Below, in pieces: positions 57,031 to 64,000 of a stretch of DNA of 64,000 bases. Source of the stretch: Bin5 sp965200685 (GTDB lineage: Bacteria; Chloroflexota; Anaerolineae; Caldilineales; Caldilineaceae); contig OZ241379.1 of assembly GCA_965200685.1 (NCBI GenBank), positions 3,038,001 to 3,102,000 of the forward strand. Reading direction: 5' to 3'. Under the pieces are notes generated by a model that worked only from the letters and a program-made list of their open reading frames with translations, was not told where the DNA came from and ran no database searches. Each line of letters opens with the position of its first letter. Within the stretch, counting starts at the first letter, position 1. Made by a program: the position numbers and the translations under genes.

Positions 57031-60000
57031 TTACAATGACATCACCAGGGCGTCTGGCTCCCTGGCTTCCACCATTTGGTCGCCTTCTAGCCGTAGACTG
57101 ATCACTTGGCTGATGCCATCATCCCCCATTGTAACACCGTAAATGGTATTAGAGCCCTCAAGGGTGCGTCGGTTGTGGGTAATCAGAATAAATTGGGTCT
57201 GCTTGCCCATAGTTTCCAGAACCGCCCGGAAGCGGTCCACATTCGCCTCATCGAGGGTAGTATCCACTTCGTCTAGCACACAGAACGGCGTTGGGCTGAC
57301 TCGTAGGATGGCGAACACCAAGGCACAGGCTGTCAGGGAACGCTCGCCGCCGGACAGCAGGTCTAGGCTTTGGGGACGTTTGCCCGGTGGCCGGGCTACA
57401 ATTTCGATACCGGTGTTGAGAATATCGTCCATTTCAGTGATCGAAAGCTGGGCCGTACCTCCTTGGAACAGGAGTTTGAAGAAATGCACGAACTCTCTTG
57501 ATACCGCCTCAAATGTACGGCGTAGTTCCCGTTCCATGCGCTCGTCTAGCTCCCGGATCACCCGGCGTAAGTCCCGCGCCGCCTTCTCCAGATCATCCGA
57601 TTGTGCCAGCAGAAAACCATGGCGTTGCGCGGCCTGCTCGTACTCCTGCGCTGCTTCTGGATTCACATTGCTCAACCGGCGTAAACGTGTACGGGTCTCC
57701 TGCACCTCTTCGGCCAGCCCGCATGGTAGCTGGTCCACCACCGGTAGTTGGGCGACGATAGCTTGCAAAGGCAATGGTGGTTGATAGGCCAGGCCTTCGG
57801 CTTCTTCCATCTCGGCTAAGCCGAAATCTTGGCGAATCTCTGCGCGCAAAATCTCAAGCTGGTCTTCTGTTCGCTGCAGCGCGAGCTGTGATAGGTTCCA
57901 AGCAGTCTCATCCTGACGGAGCAACTGCTGTATCTGACGTTCTTCCGTCTCGGCCTCAGCGAGTTCAACGTCCAATTGGTGAAGTTCTGCCTCAACCGTT
58001 TCTATCTTGTTCTGCAGGTCAGATATCTCCTCACGTAACGAATCCTCGGCCACAGAATTCTCTTCGATCTCCCGCTGGATCTGCTCTCTCTCCTGTCGAA
58101 GAGTATGCAGACGTTGGGATTTGGATTGGAATTGGTTGTTGGTGTTTTCTAAAGTGCGCTGCTGATCTGCCAGAATCCCAAGGCGGTTGTTCAGGTGTCC
58201 CAGGCTCTCTGCGGCGGCCGCGCGCAGGTCCGCGAACTGGTGTAGCAGAGTATCAAAGCGGGCTTCGGCGACAGCCTGCTCTGCCTGTTTGGCCTCTTCT
58301 TGTGCGGCCTGACGAGATGCAGTGGTCTCCTCCAACTCCCGGCGCAACATCTCTTCTTGGGATGCGAGTTCGGCAAGGTTTTCCTGGGATTGGATCAACA
58401 GTTGCTCCTGCCAATCGGCTGTCTGTCGGGCTTGGGCCGCGGCCAATCTGGCTTGGTCTAGTTCCTTTTGTTGGCGGCTGAGGGCCTGGAGAAGATCCTG
58501 GCTATGCTCCTCCAATTGGGACCGCAGCAGCCGTTGTTCTTCGATCTGCCTCCTGGTCGCTTGGTTGCAGGCGACATGCTGCTGTAGCTCTTCCGTAGCC
58601 TCTGCCAATAGGGCCGGCAGCTCCTGGATTTCTCGCGCCCGGGCCAACATAGAGCCGTGCTGCCGGCGGCCATCGGTCCCGCCGGTGACCGCGCCGCTCG
58701 GGCGCACGATTTCGCCATCTAAGGTCACCACTGTGGGAATGGGTTTTGTGTGCGCGTCCAGAGCCTGACGGGCTGCGGTCAGATCTTCGGCGATCCAAAC
58801 TCGTTGTAGAAGTTGTTGGATGGCGGGGGCCACTAGCGGGTCGTACTTGACGAATTCTAGGGCATTGCCCAAGATGTGGGCTTGTTGGGGGGCTGGGATC
58901 GGAGAGCCGGGGACCAGCCGGTCTAGGGGTAGAAAGGTCGCGCGGCCGCTGGCCGAACGCTTCAAATGTTCGATGGCATTCTGGGCGTCCTGCCAGGTAC
59001 GGGTGATGATATTCTGCAATGCCCCCCCGAGTGCCACTTCAATCGCCCGCTCCAGCCGGGCAGGCACGTATAGTTGCGAGGCGACCGAGCCTAGGATTCC
59101 ATCTAGCTCCTGGGCCTGGGATGCCTGCAAAACCGAGCGGCCAGCGGCTGGCAAGCCGGCCCCCTCATTCCGCATACCGTGCAACAGTTCAAGGCGAGTC
59201 TGCATGCGATCAACGGTCCGTTCTGTCTGTTGCCGGGCCTCTTCCTCCTCCCGTAGGGTATCGCTCAGCGTGCTGATCTTGGCCGTGTGGGCAGCGATAC
59301 CGGCTTGGGCCTCTGCGATCTGTGTGCTGTAATCAGCTCTATCTTCCTCTGTCATAGAGAGGGCGGCGGCCGCGTGGGTCGCTAGCTGCTGGGCTTTGGA
59401 ATACTGCCCCTGTATCTGGGTCAGCGTGTGTTTGAGTGTATCCTGTCGTTCGGCCAATTGGGCCAGCCGGCCACCTCGGTCGGTGATGCGTTTCTCGATC
59501 TTCCGCAGAGTGTTCTCTGCTGCCTGCCATTGCTGTTGGTAGGCCTTGTACTCTCGCTGCCGCGCGGATAGCCGGCTTTGCAGGTGCTCCACTGCGCTCT
59601 GGCTCTGTTGATGGAGCTGTTGGGCCTCTTCTACTTCTGCCTGGAGGGTCGTCAGGCGGGCCTGGCTGGTTTCTCGTTCTAGGTGTAGTTCGCTTCGTTC
59701 CCGTTCTAATTCTTCCTGGCGGACGATGGTCTGGCGCTGGCGTTCCTGGGAGACGGCTAGGCGACGGCTCACCTCCTCGGCCTGCCGGTGGCGGCTACTG
59801 CTGATCCGATGCTGTTCGTTCAGGTTGGCCCGCAGGATAGTCTGGCGGCCGCGCAGAGATTCAATCTCTTCACTGATTTCGGTCAGGCGGTTGCGCCGTA
59901 ATTGGCTGGTGTGTTCATCCTGTTGCGCCTTCTGGCGGGCCTCTCGTAGCTCCTTCAAGGTTCGCTGCCAGCGATACCCGTACCAGGTGTGGAGCAGATC

Positions 60001-60672
60001 CTTCAAGTCCGTCTCGACCTGTTGTCGCTCCTGTGCTCGCTCTGCTTGGCGTTTCAGGTAGCGCAGCCGGGGTGAGAGTTCCGTGAGGATATCCTGTACC
60101 CGTTCGAGATTTTGCTGGGAGGCATCTAAGCGCCGTAGGGCACTGGTGCGTTTCTGTTGATAGCCGGTGATGCCGGCCGCCTCTTCAAAAAGTGTGCGTC
60201 GTTCTTCCGGCTTCAGACTGAGCACACTATCGATCAGCCCTTGGCCGATCACTGCATAGGTACGCTTGCCCAGCCCGCTCGGGGCAAGGAGCTGGGTGAT
60301 GTCCTGCAAACGCACTCGCTGGCCGTTGATCAGATATTCATTGTCTCCGTCTTGGTAGGCCCGACGGCTGATCTCCACTTCATCATAGTCGATCTCCAGT
60401 TCGCCGCCGCTGTTGTCCAAGACAAGGCTCACCATTGCCATGCCTAAGCGCGCACGTTTGTCACTGCCGGAGAAGATGACATCGGTCGTTTTCTTAGAGC
60501 GCAACAGGCCGAAACTCTGTTCGCCCAAGCACCAGCGCACGGCATCGGTCACATTGCTTTTGCCGCTACCATTTGGCCCGACGATTGCCGTCACGCCCGG
60601 GGCAAAGACGAACTCCGTCTTATGGGCGAAGGTTTTGAATCCTTGAATGACTACTCGTTTGATACGAAGCAT
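57031..60672 (-). CDS. smc: Chromosome segregation protein SMC
   Basis: A 1213-residue SMC ATPase of normal bacterial length that organises and segregates the chromosome with ScpAB. The N-terminal head has Walker A IVGPNGSGKSNVTDA at residues 31-45. Coiled coil spans about 165-500 and 680-1010, with a hinge at about 510-670 (LDGILGSVASQLYVP, then IITRTWQDAQNAIEHLKR). The C-terminal head has the signature LLSGGERSLTACALVFAIL and Walker B CVLDEVDTTLDEANVDRF. It follows a membrane protein gene by about 50 bases in the same direction. Its 3' flank contains GCAATGGCCACAGG, like the dispersed repeats. Confidence 0.97.
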   Translation of the reverse strand: MLRIKRVVIQGFKTFAHKTEFVFAPGVTAIVGPNGSGKSNVTDAVRWCLGEQSFGLLRSKKTTDVIFSGSDKRARLGMAMVSLVLDNSGGELEIDYDEVEISRRAYQDGDNEYLINGQRVRLQDITQLLAPSGLGKRTYAVIGQGLIDSVLSLKPEERRTLFEEAAGITGYQQKRTSALRRLDASQQNLERVQDILTELSPRLRYLKRQAERAQERQQVETDLKDLLHTWYGYRWQRTLKELREARQKAQQDEHTSQLRRNRLTEISEEIESLRGRQTILRANLNEQHRISSSRHRQAEEVSRRLAVSQERQRQTIVRQEELERERSELHLERETSQARLTTLQAEVEEAQQLHQQSQSAVEHLQSRLSARQREYKAYQQQWQAAENTLRKIEKRITDRGGRLAQLAERQDTLKHTLTQIQGQYSKAQQLATHAAAALSMTEEDRADYSTQIAEAQAGIAAHTAKISTLSDTLREEEEARQQTERTVDRMQTRLELLHGMRNEGAGLPAAGRSVLQASQAQELDGILGSVASQLYVPARLERAIEVALGGALQNIITRTWQDAQNAIEHLKRSASGRATFLPLDRLVPGSPIPAPQQAHILGNALEFVKYDPLVAPAIQQLLQRVWIAEDLTAARQALDAHTKPIPTVVTLDGEIVRPSGAVTGGTDGRRQHGSMLARAREIQELPALLAEATEELQQHVACNQATRRQIEEQRLLRSQLEEHSQDLLQALSRQQKELDQARLAAAQARQTADWQEQLLIQSQENLAELASQEEMLRRELEETTASRQAAQEEAKQAEQAVAEARFDTLLHQFADLRAAAAESLGHLNNRLGILADQQRTLENTNNQFQSKSQRLHTLRQEREQIQREIEENSVAEDSLREEISDLQNKIETVEAELHQLDVELAEAETEERQIQQLLRQDETAWNLSQLALQRTEDQLEILRAEIRQDFGLAEMEEAEGLAYQPPLPLQAIVAQLPVVDQLPCGLAEEVQETRTRLRRLSNVNPEAAQEYEQAAQRHGFLLAQSDDLEKAARDLRRVIRELDERMERELRRTFEAVSREFVHFFKLLFQGGTAQLSITEMDDILNTGIEIVARPPGKRPQSLDLLSGGERSLTACALVFAILRVSPTPFCVLDEVDTTLDEANVDRFRAVLETMGKQTQFILITHNRRTLEGSNTIYGVTMGDDGISQVISLRLEGDQMVEAREPDALVMSL

Positions 60673-60720
60673 AGAACACCAGTGGCGAGTATCTCGTGGT
60701 CAATAACCTGCAGGTCTGGA

Positions 60721-61530
60721 TTATAGGCCACTGGCCACTGCAGTTCGCCACAGGCCCGGCAGGGTTAGTTCCAACAGCAGGCCGAGGGCCATGAGAAGCG
60801 CGGACATGCGTATTAGGCGGCCATGTTGTGAGAAATAAAAGTTGGGATTCCAGTTATTGTTCAGTAACGGTTGGGCCAGCAGGGTGATGAAACCAGCATA
60901 GCCGGCGAATGTGATCAGCCGCCAGGAGGCCCACAGGCCCAAAGCAGGCCATAGGGGCGGTTCAAGAGCAAGACGTCCTGCGGCATAGCCGAACTGATTC
61001 AGCGCGCGTATGAGAAACCAGAGTCCGACCAGGCCGGCAGAGAGCAGACTGCCCAGCGAGATGCCGCTGATTTCTCCGAGCCGGGACAGCACATACCCTC
61101 CGGTAGAGAGGCTCTGGCACAGGCCAACCCGGGCACATACAGGTAGGGGTCCGCCTGTGGCGGGCATTGCGCGCTTCCCAAACCAGCCGGGCAGGCCGTG
61201 GCCGGTGGCAGCCCATTCAACCAGCGCGCTGCGGTAGGCAAAGCCGCCATGAATTGCCCGCTCAAAGACCGCCGGCAGCAACAATGTGCCCACAACCATA
61301 AACAGCAGTTGCAGAGTCAACCAGATGATGAGCACTTGGATTCCTCTATCGACCCGGCCCCGGCGCAAAGGGATCGCCAAGAAAATGGTGAGGGCCAGAG
61401 TCTGGGCAATCGGCAGGAAATTCGGTTGGCCCATAATCCCCGGCAGAATCGTTGTAAATAGGGCAAAAAATCCGAGGGTTACATAAAAGATCGGATCCAT
61501 GGTCAGGTCGTACTGGCGAGTTGTGGACAT
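60721..61530 (-). CDS. Polytopic membrane protein of unknown function
   Basis: A protein of 269 residues (start ATG 61530; a second ATG ten codons later is possible) with about six hydrophobic segments: 12-32, 55-80, 120-145, 165-190, 205-225 and 240-262. No motif is recognised; a Yip1-like or small transport fold is conceivable. Its last codons (RTAVASGL) and stop are encoded by the dispersed repeat segment CTGCAGTGGCCAGTGGCC, so the native C terminus may have been replaced. It lies directly upstream of smc on the same strand. Confidence 0.65.
   Translation of the reverse strand: MSTTRQYDLTMDPIFYVTLGFFALFTTILPGIMGQPNFLPIAQTLALTIFLAIPLRRGRVDRGIQVLIIWLTLQLLFMVVGTLLLPAVFERAIHGGFAYRSALVEWAATGHGLPGWFGKRAMPATGGPLPVCARVGLCQSLSTGGYVLSRLGEISGISLGSLLSAGLVGLWFLIRALNQFGYAAGRLALEPPLWPALGLWASWRLITFAGYAGFITLLAQPLLNNNWNPNFYFSQHGRLIRMSALLMALGLLLELTLPGLWRTAVASGL
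60737..60744. repeat. ACTGCAGT motif within the last codons of a membrane protein gene
   Basis: Read on the minus strand, CGAACTGCAGTGGCCAGTGG leads into the stop TAA. This is the clearest case where the repeat provides a stop codon. Confidence 0.55.
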
Positions 61531-61622
61531 GCCTAAGGCCACGAGGTGAGAGAGTCGGTAGCGAACAAAAAGACAACAGAATATCGCTTGCCGCACCCTA
61601 CAAAGGGCAGGGCAACACACAG

Positions 61623-61631
61623 AGTATAGCA
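61623..61631 (-). promoter_or_regulatory. Extended -10 promoter for the membrane protein (and smc)
   Basis: TGCTATACT on the minus strand (61631-61623), about 95 bases before the ATG at 61530; no good -35 is present. Confidence 0.4.
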
Positions 61632-61770
61632 TTACAGGCGGATGATCTACGAAAATCGCGATGGCTAGTGGCCTGTAACAGCAGTTCCCTACGTTCAATT
61701 GACAATCCGGCTGTTGTTGACTATCCTACCTATCCACCAAAGGCTGGCTACTGGTGTTTCACTGGCTGTA

Positions 61771-61779
61771 TGGTATACT
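61771..61779 (+). promoter_or_regulatory. Extended -10 promoter for the MocA-like gene
   Basis: TGGTATACT at 61771-61779 lies so close to the ATG at 61788 that the transcript would have almost no leader. Confidence 0.5.
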
Positions 61780-61787
61780 TACGTCTT

Positions 61788-62522
61788 ATGGATACCAGTT
61801 CTGTACAGATGCCAGTGGCCGCGGTCGTAGCGGCTGCCGGGTTCAGCCGGCGTATGGGTCATTTCAAGCCGCTCCTACCTTGGGGGAGTGGAACTATCAT
61901 TGAGGCTGTCGTGGGTGCGCTTGCCGCAGCCAGGCCCCTGCTGGTAATTAGCGGCCATCGGGGTGATGAGATCGCAAATTGTCTCGCTGCAAGCGTGGCC
62001 CAAGTCATCCCCAATCCAGAGTACGCCTCCCATGAAATGTTGCGTTCCTATCAGATAGGGGTTCAAGCACTGCTCAATGGGCAGATAGCGGCGAACTCCG
62101 GTGGAGAATTCCTGCTGGCCACAGGGGTTTCAGGGACACTGCTGGCCCTCGGTGACCAGCCACACATCCCGGCCCATGTGATCCGTCGGCTCTTGGCCAA
62201 GGCCCAGGAGACGCCTGAAGCAGTCGTGATTCCCAGCCACAAGCGGCGACGAGGACATCCCATCTACCTGCCCCGTTGGTTGTTCCCAAAACTATTGACC
62301 CTACGAAAGGAGCAGTCCTTACGGGATCTACTGAACGGGCACGCCGAGGCGTTTGGCGTAATCAGTACGCACACACGAGACAAACGAAAACTTGACCCGC
62401 AGACACGCCAGATCGTCTACGTGGAGCTGGACACTGACAGCATTCGCCGGGATATGGATGTGCCTGCAGAGTACGAGGCATTGCGGGCGGAGTTTGGACA
62501 AAACGAGCAATTGTCAGGGTAA
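61788..62522 (+). CDS. MobA/MocA-like NTP transferase
   Basis: A 244-residue nucleotidyltransferase. The N-terminal AAVVAAAGFSRRMGHFKPLL at 11-30 is the LxAGxSxRMGxxK motif, and the metal-binding ALGDQPHIPAHVI is near 117. MocA enzymes add CMP to molybdopterin for the xanthine-dehydrogenase family, and the adjacent XdhC-like gene fits this. The start at 61788 coincides with the predicted transcription start, suggesting a leaderless mRNA; the longer frame to 61521 overlaps the divergent promoter. MobA or glycosyl-related activity is less likely in this context. Confidence 0.82.
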   Translation: MDTSSVQMPVAAVVAAAGFSRRMGHFKPLLPWGSGTIIEAVVGALAAARPLLVISGHRGDEIANCLAASVAQVIPNPEYASHEMLRSYQIGVQALLNGQIAANSGGEFLLATGVSGTLLALGDQPHIPAHVIRRLLAKAQETPEAVVIPSHKRRRGHPIYLPRWLFPKLLTLRKEQSLRDLLNGHAEAFGVISTHTRDKRKLDPQTRQIVYVELDTDSIRRDMDVPAEYEALRAEFGQNEQLSG

Positions 62523-62572
62523 TATCCTGCTTGGATTGCGCTGAATCCCAATCAAAAATCATAGGAGCGATC

Positions 62573-62893
62573 TTGTCGGCAACAATCTATCATTACCTAC
62601 AGAAAATGTTGAACGAAAAGCAGCCCGTCGCCATGGCCACAATTGTGGACGCCAAAGGTTCTGTGCCTCGGGAAGTGGGCGCGAAAATGCTCATCCATCC
62701 CCTTGGCCGCCATGTAGGCACAGTCGGCGGCGGCTGCGGTGAGGCGGATGTGATCCGCGCTGGGTTGGATGTGATTGAGGACGGCCTCCCGCGCACGGTC
62801 CACGTAGATCTGACCGAAGACATCTCCATGAATAGCCTAGGCGTCTGCGGCGGGGTGATGGATGTGTTTATTGAGCGTTGGGGAGATGGCTAA
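62573..62893 (+). CDS. Short XdhC/CoxI-domain protein
   Basis: A 106-residue protein consisting of one XdhC_CoxI domain: AMATIVDAKGSVPREVGAKM near 20-39 and GTVGGGCGEADVIRAG near 49. VCGGVMDVFIERW near the end holds the conserved Cys-Gly-Gly. A TTG start at 62573 is chosen because AGGAG lies 5 bases before it. Full XdhC proteins add a Rossmann C-terminal domain, which is absent here. XdhC binds the molybdenum cofactor and inserts it after sulfuration. The gene ends convergently, with 4 bases of overlap, against the TerC gene. Confidence 0.82.
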   Translation: MSATIYHYLQKMLNEKQPVAMATIVDAKGSVPREVGAKMLIHPLGRHVGTVGGGCGEADVIRAGLDVIEDGLPRTVHVDLTEDISMNSLGVCGGVMDVFIERWGDG

Positions 62894-63645
62894 TGTTCGG
62901 CTGAGGGGCGGTTGCGTAGATGAATTGGTTGGGATTTTTCTCGTACCCGGATGTTGATCATCTCTACGAGGAGGGAAAATGCCATGGCAAAATAGGCATA
63001 GTTCTTGAGATTCAGTTCATTCACGGTTTCATGTAGCCAGCCTTCCATCACAAGCAAGAATCCGATCAGAATCAAGAAAGCCAATGCCAGAATTTTCATA
63101 GTCGGATGCTGTTCGACATAGGCAGCGATGGGCCCGGCAAAAAAGAGCATCACCGCAGCAGCGACGACCACTGCCGGCACCATTACCCACAGGTTGCCCG
63201 AGATCCCCACTGCTGTGATCACGGAATCCAATGAGAAAACGATGTCGATGATCACGATCTGTGTGATGACAGAAGCGAAGGTAGCGACAGCTCTGGTCGT
63301 TCTGTCATGATCCGCGGCTTCCAGCTTTTCGTGGATTTCAAATGTACTTTTGCCGATCAGAAAGAGACCACCACTCAGCAGAATCAAGTCACGCCCGGAG
63401 ATAGCATGGCCGAAGGGGGCAAACAGAGGTTGGGTCAAGCGCATGATCCAAGTGATGCTGAACAGCAGGGCAATGCGGGTTACCACTGCCAGGCCAATCC
63501 CTATAGAACGGGCCCGGGCCTGTTGCTCTTGGGGTAGCTTGCCGCTCAGAATGGCAATGAAAATGACATTGTCGATCCCTAGAACGATCTCAAGTAAGAC
63601 AAGCGTCAGAAGAGCGACCAGATTTTCAGGGTTAAACAGTTCCAT
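62890..63645 (-). CDS. TerC-family integral membrane protein
   Basis: A 251-residue protein with seven hydrophobic segments. The TerC signatures are LEIVLGIDNVIFIAILSGKL near 19-38 and IVFSLDSVITAVGISGN near 140, with Asp residues in two symmetrical membrane motifs that suit metal-ion passage. TerC/Alx proteins are linked to tellurite resistance, manganese export and co-translational membrane protein metallation. The ATG at 63645 is preceded by AAGGAAC. It interrupts the plus-strand molybdenum group. Confidence 0.9.
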   Translation of the reverse strand: MELFNPENLVALLTLVLLEIVLGIDNVIFIAILSGKLPQEQQARARSIGIGLAVVTRIALLFSITWIMRLTQPLFAPFGHAISGRDLILLSGGLFLIGKSTFEIHEKLEAADHDRTTRAVATFASVITQIVIIDIVFSLDSVITAVGISGNLWVMVPAVVVAAAVMLFFAGPIAAYVEQHPTMKILALAFLILIGFLLVMEGWLHETVNELNLKNYAYFAMAFSLLVEMINIRVREKSQPIHLRNRPSAEH

Positions 63646-63782
63646 CAAGCGTTCCTTACTTCTGCGAATCCAGAACATTCTGATTTGGACATCAATTGTA
63701 GCACCTTGCCGGATCCGTGTCCAAACTGTAGAGAGTTAGAATCCATTTTACAGTACCGTCTGATAGAAAGAGTGTAGGACGT

Positions 63783-64000
63783 ATGCAGACGCAAGTGCTC
63801 CAAGCCCTGCTCGATTCGGTTGATCGCAGAGAAGCAGTGGCACTCGTCACCATCACTGCCGGCAACGGAATCTATGCACAGGCTGTGAGCCGCAATGTTG
63901 TCGTCTGGCCAGAGCCGCAACGCTGCCCGGTAGGTGATCTGGGCATCGGCGAACACAGTGCTTCTCTGTTCACCGATGCTCGCCATGCGCTCCGCGCCAA
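63783..64000 (+). CDS. XdhC-like protein, N-terminal part (runs off window)
   Basis: The frame from ATG 63783, preceded by AGGA, stays open to the window end (72 codons). The start MQTQVLQALLDSVDRREAVA is followed by LVTITAGNG, WPEPQRCPVGDLGIG and FTDARHALRA. The pattern matches the N terminus of XdhC-family maturation factors and fits the MocA-like and short XdhC genes nearby. With only 72 residues visible the assignment is moderate. Confidence 0.6.
   Translation, partial: MQTQVLQALLDSVDRREAVALVTITAGNGIYAQAVSRNVVVWPEPQRCPVGDLGIGEHSASLFTDARHALRA

Noticed and set aside
57774..58481. Plus-strand frame inside smc
   Set aside because: It lies antisense to the coiled coil of smc, is rich in Arg/Pro/Ser as expected for a shadow, and lacks a start signal.

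Overview
The window looks like a chromosomal segment of a free-living, moderately GC-rich bacterium, most probably a member of the Chloroflexota (Anaerolineae or Caldilineae type). This placement is an inference from the gene mix: a ParB-like/UspA fusion, a CarD-type regulator, a short single-domain XdhC, a fused double FtsX permease and a complete mrpABCDEFG operon. No ribosomal marker or phage module is present. Sigma70-like promoters are easy to recognise, and several share an extended -10 of the form TGnTATACT.

Layout. 1-5 kb: the start of pfkA (running off the left edge), an MBL-fold hydrolase with a TPR membrane protein, tRNA-Arg(UCU), and a Gfo/Idh/MocA plus ThuA-like pair. 5-19 kb: mostly plus-strand housekeeping genes (maf, rsgA, pcrA, an AI-2E-family permease, manA, nitroreductase, hydantoinase/dihydropyrimidinase, HhH-GPD glycosylase, CarD-like regulator, RmlD-like reductase, NatAB-type ABC exporter). 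19-24 kb: a minus-strand operon with an SDR, an unknown protein, a broken HIT gene, a class V aminotransferase and the ParB/UspA protein. 24-32 kb: the accessory part, with a lone DUF1156 DNA methyltransferase followed by about 1.2 kb of nested repeats, an alditol-oxidase-like flavoprotein, a P-loop kinase, and a sixA-moxR-DUF58 operon whose last junction is filled by inverted copies of the same repeat. 33-43 kb: panE, a threonine-dehydratase-like enzyme, a MacAB-type efflux set downstream of a DtxR/MntR-type regulator, and ppk1. 43-52 kb: a CPBP protease, an FGGY kinase and the Mrp antiporter operon. 52-64 kb: yccF, glutamate dehydrogenase, two small unknown proteins, a DUF4399/cytochrome c protein, smc, a membrane protein, and a molybdenum-cofactor group (MocA-like, two XdhC-like) with a convergent TerC gene.

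Two repeat systems stand out. The first is a roughly 141-bp element with 18-bp terminal inverted repeats. It is tandemly amplified after the methyltransferase, supplies that gene's last codons, carries a nested 58-bp palindrome in one copy, and recurs in inverse orientation between moxR and the DUF58 gene. The second is a family of short sequences built on the palindrome ACTGCAGT and on CAGTGGCCA. They cluster at gene ends, supply start or stop codons to several genes, and appear as in-frame insertions inside conserved enzymes (hydantoinase, FGGY kinase, and probably RsgA and Maf). I regard this second family as the most interesting candidate for something undescribed.
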